Below are positions 1 through 12,122 of a stretch of 64,000 nt of DNA, piece by piece. The stretch is from Baylisascaris procyonis. Its lineage: Eukaryota; Nematoda; Chromadorea; Rhabditida; Ascarididae. The notes beneath the pieces were generated by a model that made no database searches, was not told where the DNA came from, and was given only the letters and a program-made list of their open reading frames with translations. Both the position numbers and the translations under genes were made by a program. Positions within the stretch are counted from its first letter, which is position 1. Every line of letters begins with the position of its first letter. The stretch lies in assembly GCA_037389465.1 (NCBI GenBank), contig JAZARR010000174.1, forward strand, positions 1,116,001-1,180,000. The letters run 5' to 3'.

Positions 1-2742
1 ACAGAATAGAAAGGAACCAGAATAAATGAAATAATGCAACAAATAGTTGCGCCTCTCAAACGTCGATGAACTTCACTCGGCTAATTTTCGCAAAACCATT
101 TGGGAAATGAACTGTGCCATTCCCACAGTGATAAGACCTTAAAGGCAATATCCACGCTTGGTATTATAATAAGCAATCCACTGTAATCAATTTCAACTTG
201 GCAGAGGGAAAAAATGATAGGTGAAGAGAAGAGGATTTTGTGAATGAAGCATTTGTGTTTTTTGAGGCCTTTACACAAGTTTAGCCAGATGAATTCAAGA
301 CCGATCACAACTCAAAAAAGGCTTTTCGCGAGCGACAGCTAAACGAAGCTCCATAACTAAACTCCTGCTTCGGAACGGCATGTCACTCCTCTCCCCTCTC
401 CACCCCCCGTCTCGCCTCTTCTCTTTCCATCATAACTACACTGAAAGCCATGATTGCGTATGCAAAAAGAAGTGCCAAATCATCACTGCGCAATGTATAA
501 AAGCATGAAATTCGACTGCGAATCAAATGTTGCGATGAATTCAATTTTTGGACCACGATTCAAGGGCACTGACCACTAAGCGAACTAGAATGCAGAGTGC
601 GGTCATTCAGCGTAATCGAATCGGCACCTACACTGACCAATGCAATGCGAATAACAGATGGTATCGGCTCATAGGAATACGTCTATTGAATGTTATCTAT
701 TATCTCTGATTGCATATGATACTACCATTAATAAAAATGTGATAAAATTCAACAAAGATCAATGCTGTTCGAGGAATATTAGAAATACAAAGTAAAGGAA
801 ATAACGACGATAAAAAATTTCTGAGAAGCTAGAAAAGCGATAAGAAGAAAGAAAATACAGCAACGTTGACTGAGACAAAATAAATAATTTATGAATTCTT
901 AAAAATAATATCATAAATTAAGTATGCGAAAAGTTTTATTATAACGATGGCGCTTCAGTTCGGCACAACCGTAAACGTGAAGTGGACCGAATAAGCCGAA
1001 AGCTACGACCATCGAAATGTTTCGATCTACGACAATGGAACGTTTGGATTTTCAGCAACAGTGAAAGATTTTTTTAATTATTGGGGTCGGAGAGAATAAT
1101 GAGCCGAAGCTCAAACGAGCGGCCACAAAAATAAAGATAAAAATCGCAAAAGGAACAATAAAACATAGGAATCATATATCGACAATTCCTTGCCCCTCAT
1201 CCTATTCACCTCCAGCTAAGTGGAGGTAACGGTTCGTGATAAACTAGGAGATAAACTATAAAAAAAAAAAACACTCAAATGAGACCATTTCTAACATCTG
1301 GCAGTTCGCCGATTAATGAAGTACAAAGAGATAAGCGGTAAGATGTTCCTGAAACTAGAGGAATAGAGGTGGAATGAGGACAGCGATACGTTTATATGCG
1401 ACTGGAATACTCATATGATCCACATATTTGATAGAGACATAATCGTGTGAGAAAAACTAAGGAAAACATTCAGAAAAACATGGCTAATTCTAAAATTTTA
1501 TGCTTATAGGAATGAATGTAGAAACGATGCGCTTTTAAGCACGAAAGTAGATATGGCATGAGGAGAGTGAAAGATGAGCTGGCAAAGGATGAGCTTCCGT
1601 TTCCCTCTAATCCTGAGAACCAATTTCATCATTCGCCAAAAAAATTGTAAAATAAGTCCATCACATTTTACTTATCTAGTCGGAACTCTCATTTTAGTCT
1701 TTCATTAAAAAATTTGTTTTTCGAAAATCGAATCGATACAAAACAAGAATTCGACCAATGTATGCAAATATTTTTCTCCTCAAATATCTAAATACCTCCC
1801 AAAACCGATGGATCAATATGGCATTTGATAGATAGGATAATTCTACAGTTCACATTGCAGCTATCAAATTTTATCGCTTTATAGCATCAGTGTTTACCTA
1901 GTTGAAAGCAGTGGATAGACAGACACATAAACATATGCGCAAATAAGATGTTGCCGTAACTTCGTTTTTTTTTTTTTTTTTCAAAGCAAATTTGCTAAAC
2001 AGCATAAAGTTTGACTTTTTCTGTTAGGATTCGATGAAGGATATTAAAAATTATCTAAAAAGTAGTTAAATATTTATAAGAGATGCGAAATACAAGGGTA
2101 GTTCCTATATACGCCATCAAATAGCCAAATATTTTAGCGAAGTGGCAGATACATCGAGATCCCCCTAATTTAAATGGACCTGTATTGGTTTATAGAAGAT
2201 TCTAGCTCGGAGGATTTAGATATCATGGAAGTGTTGTGACACTCATTTTGTGACGCAGAAATGGAGAATAAAACAAAACTTATGAGTGAGTTGAATGGAA
2301 GGAACAACAATCATAAATTTTGATGAAAATATTGCATAGAATTTTCTCAAAAAAATGGCATCAAAAAATAAATTCAAATAGAAAATTTCAAAAGTTTCCA
2401 GCAAAGTCCCCCTCATCCGTTGTTTCCTCTCCTCTCCTTCTTCCTCTAACCCTTCCCCTTCTCTCCTTCTTTAATCTTAGAGCACAACCAAGTAAGGAAC
2501 GAATGGAAAAAAATTCTGCAAGCAGACATAATATTCAAAAAAAAGATGGCGTCGGTAAATGAGTGAATGTAGTGATGCATCCATCCATCGTGTGTGTCTT
2601 TATGTGTATCTCTCTCTCACTCTCTCTAAAAGCGCGCGCAATTGATGTAACCTTGAAGAACGCGCCAATTTTGCATTTGACTTGTTACTGCCGAATGAAA
2701 GCACATGCAATTGTGGGGGGATCGTAATTTAGTGGAGTAGGT

Positions 2743-2815
2743 GGGAGGGTGGAGGGGGAGGGTGGAGAAGGAGGGTGGAGGGCTAGGGTGAAGGGGGGAT
2801 GGAGGGATTACCACG
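2743..2815 (+). other. G-rich tract with G-quadruplex potential
   Basis: The plus strand from 2743 has four runs of three or more G separated by 1-4 nt (GGG-A-GGG-TGGA-GGGGG-A-GGG), followed by further G runs to about 2815. This fits the usual G3+N1-7 quadruplex rule. No gene is adjacent, so a role is unknown. Confidence 0.6.
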
Positions 2816-3673
2816 TTGCATATAGACAGTAGTTATTTCACTGAGGATGATAGCTGTAGCGGGTGGCTAAAGAAAAGAGAGTTCCATTCCTCGCGACTAA
2901 AATTGATTCGTTGTCGAAGTGAATCGATATTAGTCACAATTGTTTGAGACGGAATCTAAAAATTTTCATTTCAGAGCAAAAAAATCCTAAAATTTTGATT
3001 CAAAGTGAAAAATTCTCAAATTCTCATCGAATATAATAAAACAAAAATGAAGTCATATTATTTCGAAAATACTTCGAACACACAAAAAACAAATTTATGA
3101 GCACTTCGCTTCTCATATATAAACAACGCATTTATTGTTCTTGATTTATATCTAAATTGAAAAAAAAAAGGATTATCGTTTATTTCACAATTATTGTAAA
3201 TCCATTTCGATTATTATCGATCAAATTACATTCAGAAGTTAGATTAAATACTGATTTAATTATTTCCTTCGTTTATTATGAGAACTCATTATGAGTCCTA
3301 AAGCAAAAAAACCATCTTTAATCACTCATTTCATTCTTATTTGAATTGACTGTTTGTCTTTGTGGAATGTGCGAGATATAAATCATTTTCTGAATTGTTT
3401 TTGATTGAATAATTTAATTTGATGAATGTTTTTCGAAATGCTCAAATAGTGTGATATTAAATAAATGCTCTTTGTTCATTGACAAAGATGATTGAAAGTT
3501 CACATTGATGAGGCATATCTCGTTTTTTTGTGGCGCAAAAATTGGTACTACAAAAGTTTATGCTCCACTTATAGATGTCAAAAAATGGTATGCCATTGAA
3601 GTTGAGGGCTGAATTCGTGCTTCAGTCATATATTTTGTTTTGTTTGCTTTTTTACTGGCTTTCTTACAGGCCA

Positions 3674-3689
3674 TATATATTATATATAT

Positions 3690-3756
<67 letters not shown>
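3674..3756. repeat. (TA)n microsatellite
   Basis: Imperfect then perfect TA repeats, the pure part from about 3694. The IYIY-type ORFs read through it on both strands are artefacts of the repeat. Confidence 0.95.
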
Positions 3757-3759
<3 letters not shown>

Positions 3760-5410
3760 GAATCATAGTAACTTGTGAAGTAATATAGTGGAGACATTAT
3801 TGATGTTATCAATATCACATTGTTTTACATACTTCCCGATCGCATTGTCCATCCATTTTAGTGTTATACATCTACCAAAATGCCTCGTAATTTTGTGATG
3901 TTGTCTTATTTTAGTGTTATAAACCCGTAAAATTCGAATAAGATGAAATGATGTATATGCAAATTAAGAAACACGCCTAAAAGGTGTATACACCTGTAAT
4001 CTATCAAAGGTAGTATGCAGGCTAGGTGCTCTATGCGATGAAGCGTACGTCAAGTGAAGAACAGCATCGCTATGCAAACACTCAACAACCATTGCACGCA
4101 CACTAGCGTCGCTCTTCAATGCTACAAAGGTTTCATTTGTGTATTGCATTTCTCTTCATTTAATTGTTTCCTATTTGAGGTTTAAATTAATTCAACGAGA
4201 AATGAACAAAAAATGAATATTTAATTGTTTGCAATCTTTCTTTTTTTTTTCAAAACTGTTAATCCTTTTGTATATCTCAATTGTTAAGCATCAAGCTTTT
4301 GCCTATCGGGTATCCAACTTTTGCCTATCGTGCATCTAACTCAATCGTTCTCACCATTCATAATCCTTTCATGATTACTGTTTTGGTGGTCCATAGTGAT
4401 AGAAAATGAGTTGTAATGCTTATTTTTATATAAAACAATTATCAAAGGCAATAGCTGCTGATCCTTACGCGATACAAAAGAGAGGGCTAAAGGAAAGAGG
4501 GAGGAAGGTAGAAATAAAATTTTAAGTTCAAGTTGAACCAAGTTCAACGAGCATTTCCAATTTTGATCTAATCCACTTGTTTTTTGAAACAAAAAGAAAT
4601 AATCGAATTTAGAAATACGAATGCAGATGTCAGTTGGACAGTCGAACACAAAGTAAAATATTGGTTTTTTCGACAAATAGTTAAGAGAAGGCCTTTTGAA
4701 GGGGATTGATTCCTCAGCTAATACATCTCAACATCGTCCATTATTCAGAAAGGTTTTCACAAAAGTCCGCTATTTTTTCTGTACTGATCTCTCATCCTTT
4801 CTGCCGTATCATCGTGCTGCATGTTGTTTATGCTCATTTTAAGGTATTCCATTCCTTTCTTTCCTTCTTTTCTTCCTTCTCTCTCTCGTTTTATGTTCTT
4901 CGATTTTTCTCCTCATTACATTCGAGTAACTGGAAATCGTTGTACCTTGCCATCACTGCCACTTAAAGAATGGAATCCTATTATGGCTCCAATTCGTTGG
5001 ATTCGATCCGATCGATAGATTTTCAATTTTCAACAATTTGCTTTGAGGATCGATTGCTGATGGTCAAATAGTTGATGGATGAAATATTTGACCGGCAATC
5101 AAATTGACTTGTGAATGAAAGTGAACTGAAGTCAGGTGAAACTAGTCAAATTTTGCAGAAAATCGAAGTGCAGTGATTGGTGCGTTTTCTAAACGATTGA
5201 GATTATTTGAAAAAAAAAAAAAAACGACTATTTGGAATGCTGAGTTGCGGCAATTGTCACACAACATGTAAAAATAATCATTCAGTGATTGCGGCTAGTA
5301 TATTATTTTTGCTCCACAATATTACTGTCAATTGATTTTAACAGCATTTTTTAATAAGTGATGCTTCAAATACTACACTGCTAAAATTTGCATTTAATGT
5401 ATTAATGCAG

Positions 5411-8400
5411 ATTGTTGCTCGATGTGGTATTGTTGCAAACGTTCATCGTTGTGGCGTTCTGTAGTATGGCATTCATTGAAGTTGGCGATGTAGAGTGGGA
5501 ATCATTGGTGGAGAATGAATTCGGTGAACGTCGATTCACATGTCGCAACTTCGATCAATCCTTTCAGGTAAAAAATCTATCGCATTCGAATATTTTACAT
5601 TTTACCGCCAATAAGAAACGAAAAAATAAATTGTGCAATGAAGATTTTTGTTGCTGCAAGAGTGGCGGCAATTGTGGAGAGCAAATTGTTCGGCAACTCT
5701 TCTCGATTCTGTCAGAAATCGAAAAAAAAAAAGTCGACAGAACTCTATAGGGGATTGAGCTTCCTCAAAAATTGTCAGCGACAAATCGACAGAAACACAC
5801 TCCAAAATGACTGAGATTCATGTTGACGGTAATATTTCAAATAACAATTGAGATCAAAAAGAATCGAAATATTCGATTCTAGTTTTCAGGTTTTTTCTCA
5901 TTGTCACACAACAAATTTGCAAGATAGTGATGCTAAATCAATAATAATAACAAATAAGAATTCATAAAAAGCCTCTTATAGAATTAAATGAATATATGTG
6001 AAAATTGTTTCATTTTATTGCATACATTCTCTCACTGATCCTATATAAATATGATTATATGCAAATTTGAGCGTCCAAAATTTCGAGGCCATATGGAAGT
6101 GCAGGAAAATTGTTTTCAGAGATATGTGGCAGAATTATTTCCTTAGAAGCTATTTCAAAAGAAGTCTTTTAAATTGATATATATCGTTCTATACGTTTCC
6201 TCCTTGATTTTCTTTTTGCAGTTGAAATCTACAATTATATATTTCGTGAATATTGTATGAGATATATTTTCGTCTAACGATCATTGAATTCATCACTTGG
6301 CTAACAAATAAATTTGCATATTCAATAAGACGCCAAAATTATGCTCCTTTGAAAGTTTGCTTCAACTGCACTATCAGTTTTTATTGATTTGCTTATGAGG
6401 AAACGTTAGAAATGACGGATAGTAGTGGTCCAATAATTGGCTAGTGGATATAAACAAGCCGAAAAACATAATGCGCTTGTTATATAATATTTTTATTTAT
6501 CATTTTATTTTCGCGTTTTTCATCGATACATCTCGCTTACGTGTATGTGGTTTTACTTCAACGATGAAACTTTTTTAACGAACGGAGATCCCATATCAAA
6601 CATTGCATTTATGTAGTAATTGACACGACAGGCGGCATTAGAATTTAAAAATAAAAGAGACGTGCAACCTCTGAATTCTCAGAGTTTTTAAAGAGAACGG
6701 TTGGCATATCGAAAGAATTGGAGAAGGGCATTTTATCGAAGGAATAGATATCCTAATCCCTCCTTTCCATCCCCCTCTTCTCTCCTCCCATTTCTCCTCA
6801 CCTCTCTTAACTGGGGGTGATAGATCCTCTCTTGTGTCTTTCTTCTGAAGGCGTAATTGGGAACTTTGTTTTGATGGGCAATTTCCCCGTACCCTATTAA
6901 TCTGACTCAAGGGCATTGCTATCAGAACCACTCTCACTTCCCAAAGTTGATATAAATTTCAAAATTACATTACTTTTTTGTGGTATGCTTGTGGTTGCGA
7001 AACCTCATCTTGTAAAGAAAGTTCGAGATACTTCCGTTCATCAAACAGGTTAGCACCTTCATTTTTGATGCGTTGATAAAAACCTCGAAATTTCAACTTT
7101 TCTTGCAGTGAAATACTGCTAATGAAAATTGATAGTTGATAATAAAATGGAATGCGCATTCGTCGATCGAATCAAGTGGTACAGGTTGGAATACAGCATT
7201 CGGCATGGCAACGGAACTAATAGCCGATTTCATCCTGTGCATGGACATGATTTTTTTGAAGGCTTCGGATTATTTTCTGCAAAGGCACATATTGTGTCTT
7301 GCTATGTGGGACACCTCCCTATTTGTTTTATAACCGCTGAACTGCATCGTAGAAAGTTTAGAAGAAAGCCTCCCGACTTAGGTTCTTTTGTCATGAAGAA
7401 TTTAAATTTTGGCAACACTTCCCCTCAGTTAGTGATAAATCATCGGAATATCCCAGCTTCCTGTCTTTCGAAATTTTCGGCATTTTTACTTGCAGCTTGG
7501 TTTTATTCGTTTGCTTGGTTTCAGTTTCTTCCCCTTTTCCCCACAACAAAATTATTCACAGCATTAGAATGTATTTATTTAGGGTCGTTATCAATGGCGT
7601 TTCAACGGAAGCAGTGTTCTGCCATCTTCTGTAAAGGTCGCTGGTAAACAACTTATGTAAGTTGCCGCATAAAATGCGATAATCGAACTTCAACTTCGTT
7701 CATACAATTTCAAATCATTTGTTGCTTTATTTTTATTTTTTATATTATCACAAAATATTTTCATTGATGTTTTTAGTGTGCTTTCATCACTAATATAATA
7801 TAATTAATAGTATCTGCATAGGAATTCGATTCAATAATGTAACAAATTATCGAAGTTAATATAGGAAATGTGTAAAATAAAACATTATTTTCGTCGGCAC
7901 TCACAAATTTTCTGTATTGTGGTGCTTTCGCTTCATTTTTTTGCATTCAGTCGAACTAAGCAAGAGGCGAATGCTTACAAAGCTATAAATATAGTCCGAT
8001 GTGATTTCTGTTAGTTATTAATGTCTCGGTCATTAATCAAAATTCGTCGTTCAGTTTGTAACAAATTCATGACAAAAGTTGAGTGTTCGTTTATAGTTTA
8101 ATATTTATAGTTTTTAAGCTACTTTTGCACATAAAAGGAATGGCGCTTGAATCTATCTAATCTTGGCACTTATATTTTTCAAAGGAAAATTGGTCTTTTA
8201 GCCCAGTTCTTCTCCCAAGCAAATATCGAGTAATTTAGCGGAAGATTAAACGTTAAAATGCTTATTTTTAGTAGTAGCACGATACATCGAAAATTTAGTA
8301 ATAACAAGACTACACAGTAATCTACTCTAATTGTGTTTTTTAAACTAAAAAATAATAAGTTTCAAAATGTAATAAAATAAAGTCACTTTTTAAATTATCT

Positions 8401-11400
8401 GCGGCATCACAGAATTTGAACATCCCAATGTCTGTGCACGGAAAAAAGATAGGAACTGATGTGAACATAGCATTTATTGGGGGAATTTATGGGAATGTCA
8501 AATGTAGAGAGGGTTAAATTTATGGGAAAGATGCAAAATTGTTAGCAGATGTTGCTTTGTTGCAGTTTTTTGAATGGTTCGAATGCAAAGCGTCGGCAAT
8601 TAGTGGGAATATACGATTGTTGTGTGAAGGAAAACATCGGTGATGGCTGCTATAGAACTCATCTTAAACTCAAAGGTTCATTTTGTTTTAATATTAAAAT
8701 AATTACAAATATTTTCTGAAATGATATTCAACCTTTTATGAAGTGCTTTTTACATGAATTCATTGAAATTTATTCGTCGACAATAAGCAGATATTGAATT
8801 TTATGATTAATTTGACTAAGCAATATAAAAATAAACTTTAATCTAGCAATAAGATCATTACTTCTATCTGCTGTATGCCGATAGTAAAGTCCAACAAATA
8901 AACACTCAAAAATTTGCTCAGTTTTAACTGGGCGAAAGAAAAATTTTTTAGTTTGCATCGCTGAAATTTTAATGTATAAGTTGATTGCCATCGATTCATA
9001 CGGGTTGCACTGTGTACGTGATAGTCACTTTGTTGATCATTCACTGAGCAGCTCGAATTCATCTCTTTAAGTTGTTGATGGATGTTTTATCCGCATTATC
9101 TCTTATTAAACACCCTTTCAATCACCTCAAATGAGGATTTTTGCTTTGCGGAAACCGTAAATGTAAATTTAGGTTAATAGAATTCGCAATTATATCACTA
9201 ATTAAATGAGAAAAATAGAAATAATTAAGTGAAACTTGTTTTATATTTCAAATTTTCACTCACATCAATTAAGGCAATTGAGAAAAAAAAACGATTCCGG
9301 ACGAATATGTTTGCTTCTCGTATAATCGAAATGAGTTTTCCATCTGTCGTGCTTTTATCTTTTGCAGATACTAATTTTCCACAACTAACAATGCGTCATT
9401 TATTAATTCACTCCGATATGTTATCGTTATTTTGCAACGATATCGAATTCCTTTTACGCTATATTCATTCAAAGACTATAGAATGATACCACTGCATTTC
9501 TATTCTAAAATCTCTTTTGGTGAAGGCTCGAGAAACTGCACAATTTTAACTGCAAAAGTCTTTCACATCGGAAACTCTTGCAGCACAAAATCTTCCCCAG
9601 GTGACAGAATAGAAATGAATAGCGTACTGTTATTGCTCGGATAAGTTACAAGAAATCGATTTCTCTGAGTTGCAGATTCCATACAAACGATCGGGTTAAA
9701 TATTGAAAACAGCAGCGAAGTGGTTATGGTTGAAGGCAATTCTTACTTTTTGCGTTTATTTCCGGTAAAGAAACTCAAGTCGGTTGTTTGCACGTATAAT
9801 GGGAATTCGACACTTCCTGAAAATATCATTTTCAACGTAAGTTTTTACATATCATGAATATAATCCGTCAGTAAAAAAAAATTTGCGACTGTTTCATTAA
9901 GGAAAATCACAATGCGCAATTTAGGACATCGAGCATAAAGACCTTATTGGAAATTTTTGTTGATATTTCTGGAATTTTTATGAACAGTTCTTGCGAAATT
10001 TGCTCTTCTGTAAAAATGGTGAAAGTTTTTCCTTTTCAGTTGCCAAATTTTCATTTAAAAGATTGATGGTTAAGTAATATGTTCATAGGGAATTTGATAG
10101 AGTAATCGTCAATTCGGAAATTCATTATTGATTCATCATTTACGTCTGCAAAATCGGAAGTTCATTTTTCTTGTTAAATAATTGATGCGCATAACTTAAT
10201 CATTTCAATGCAAAGCTTTTACAAATATCAGATGAATTATGTAATGTGAACAACTTTGCTAACTTTGTTGTCAAATGTATTTGATGTAGATTGAGTGTTT
10301 TAAAGATGCACATTCTATTCATAGTGTTATTAATTCCTCGTTAAAATATAGTGCTGTTAATTCCGTTATTATCAATTATCACTGCAATTTTTTTAATTAA
10401 ACAAAGCCACACCCAATCCTTAAATTAAATTAATTCCACTGCATGCATCAAACGCTTCATTACACCATCAGATTGCTATTTAACTCATAAAGTTGTTTTG
10501 AAAACGCCGATATTCAGTTGCAAGATGATAATACTGTTAATGTCCAGCTCTATGATGAAAGCGCTCCATCCAGTTGATGAGAGAAAATTGTCGTTTTACA
10601 ACGTTCCCAATAAAACTGCCGGATCGGAAGGAAGTTTCATAAATTGGCAATTGCTTCTATAGAATTCCATCAAATTATTGCTCAACGAAAAATTGCATTT
10701 TTCTCGAAAGTAAAAAAAAGATTCTTTCTAATTTGAGAGAAATTTCTTCTCAGCGTATATATTCGGTCCAACTTTTGCATTAACTATTTTAGTGTCAATT
10801 AATATTGATCACTTTTTATTTCGTAACATTTTTATTGTTTTTCAATGAAGTCGACACATCAGCAGTTATCACTATGCTTATCTATTGTTTACTTACGGCC
10901 TCTTCATTTCTTCGCATATCTAATTTACATTGAACCGACCGATCGCTCATCTATTACATTGCCAAATTCACCTATGAACAGTGTGAATGTAAAAGTGTGG
11001 CAGAAAACCTGGCGTAATATACAATTCGCACGCCACTTTCTTGACCGATCAACTTCACAAGTTATCAGTAAAAAATAAAATAAGTGGAATAATGCCTTTA
11101 TATCTTAAGTGACTAGTCGGCTGGTGTGAATATTTTGAAAAGATTTGTTTTTCTGTGATCCGATTGGCGCAAAATGAAAATTCGGTCAGTGAAATATGCT
11201 TTCAACTTTTACTGCCTCAAAATATTTGTGGATTCTTTCAATGGTGATGAATGAAAATGAAGCATAACGTTGGGCTCTTCCTACAGTATATATTATACAC
11301 GCCAAATTTTGTGCTTTAACCTCAATGGTTCCTGGACAGACACGATGAGTGGAAACTATTGGACGGATAGACGCATACACATGCACGCACAGACACGACA

Positions 11401-12118
11401 TACCATCATCTACTTTTAGGGAGCAAATTTGCAAAAGACAGCGGTTGAAGTGATTGACAGATAAACGTTGTAGCATTTTTTGATTTCTCATTCAATGCTT
11501 ATATGAGGTATGATCTGGATTTTGATAGCCGAATGACTGAATTAAATTCAATTAAAGTTTTATTCAGCTGATTTAGCTTGCAGCCCTTTCTACTATGCAA
11601 TAGACACTCGTAGTTGCCGTTCATTGCTGCATGAAGTGAACGAACTGTAGCAACGACGTTCGATGTTTGCATACGGCTTTGTGTTTTTGATAGGGGAACC
11701 AGAAATTAATTTCAGGTCATTAGTGCTAGGCATTAATGAAATTTCTCATAATCTTCAATTTTAATTCACCATCGTTGTTTCATTACAGCCTAGATTGTAA
11801 AAAATTTCTCACATTTTTATAATATTACTTTTGCAGACCAAAAGCGCTTATCATCAAAAGAAGTTCCACAACTTCTATCAGTTGAAGATCGCCGATATCG
11901 ATAGGAGCAACGCAGGTAAATACACCTGCGAAAGTAACGTTTTCAATAGCGGAACACTTCGAAAGACGTTCACCGTTGTGGTCGAGAAGGAGAAGAGGAT
12001 AGCGTCGAGCATTCCACAACAAAATCACAAATCCACTTCGGATTCACCTCGTCCAAAACTTGCCTCTCTGCTGATCTTCTTGGTTTTTTATTTGTGCATA
12101 AATACGGTTGCTGATTAA
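5411..12118 (+). CDS. Immunoglobulin-domain cell-surface protein, probably GPI-anchored (incomplete model)
   Basis: Five phase-compatible exon candidates. 5411-5567 encodes a hydrophobic, signal-like stretch followed by an RRFTC segment and ends in phase 0. 8566-8623 carries WFECKAS..SG, which resembles Ig F-G strands. 9676-9836 contains a B-strand-like SVVC. A short exon starts at 10518. The best exon, 11837-12118, contains a classical Ig F strand (Y-QL-I--ID-SNAGKYTC) and ends in a hydrophobic C-terminus. The SVVC to YTC spacing, about 51-64 residues depending on the donor, suits one Ig domain split over three exons. The start codon must be in an unseen upstream exon, and at least one exon is probably missing between 5567 and 8566. 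The donor of the 10518 exon is uncertain: 10535 keeps phase, 10572 does not. Extracellular and neuronal Ig proteins (zig/rig type) are the closest general analogy; no orthologue is claimed. Confidence 0.55.
7147..7647 (+). CDS. Unrecognised 166-codon open frame inside an Ig-gene intron
   Basis: A long uninterrupted frame for this AT-rich sequence, lying between candidate Ig exons 5411-5567 and 8566-8623. The product has a His/Gly/Phe-rich first third, a basic stretch (HRRKFRRK) and a Trp/Phe-rich hydrophobic segment. I recognise no family. No clear splice signals tie it to the Ig exons in phase. It may be a chance ORF or a transposon scrap. Confidence 0.2.
   Translation: MECAFVDRIKWYRLEYSIRHGNGTNSRFHPVHGHDFFEGFGLFSAKAHIVSCYVGHLPICFITAELHRRKFRRKPPDLGSFVMKNLNFGNTSPQLVINHRNIPASCLSKFSAFLLAAWFYSFAWFQFLPLFPTTKLFTALECIYLGSLSMAFQRKQCSAIFCKGRW
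11837..12118 (+). CDS. Terminal exon: C-terminal half of Ig domain plus GPI-type signal
   Basis: This is the most secure part of the Ig gene. The exon opens after TTTTGCAG in phase 0. It encodes the D-to-G strands of an I-set-like Ig domain with the diagnostic D--NAGKYTC motif, then a short polar Ser/Pro/Lys linker. It ends in about 17 hydrophobic residues (ASLLIFLVFYLCINTV) just before the stop. That order fits a GPI attachment signal, with the hydrophobic segment at the extreme C-terminus and no cytoplasmic tail. A single-pass membrane protein without a tail is the alternative. Confidence 0.75.
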   Translation, partial: TKSAYHQKKFHNFYQLKIADIDRSNAGKYTCESNVFNSGTLRKTFTVVVEKEKRIASSIPQQNHKSTSDSPRPKLASLLIFLVFYLCINTVAD

Positions 12119-12122
12119 TAAA
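12117..12122 (+). terminator. AATAAA polyadenylation signal overlapping the stop codon
   Basis: The hexamer begins on the second base of the TAA stop (12116-12118) of the Ig-domain exon. If it is used, cleavage roughly 10-20 nt downstream would leave an unusually short 3' UTR. Confidence 0.55.

Larger units (their letters stand above)
1..5410. other. No recognisable gene (5.4 kb)
   Basis: I see no exon chain, conserved domain or RNA gene in this AT-rich stretch. It contains poly-T and poly-A runs, pyrimidine-rich tracts, a (TA)n array near 3.7 kb and a G-rich block near 2.75 kb, listed separately. A 61-codon minus-strand frame at 3964-4149 has balanced codons and a possible donor after its 53rd codon. 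It has no clear acceptor or recognisable domain, so I do not call it a gene. Confidence 0.5.
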
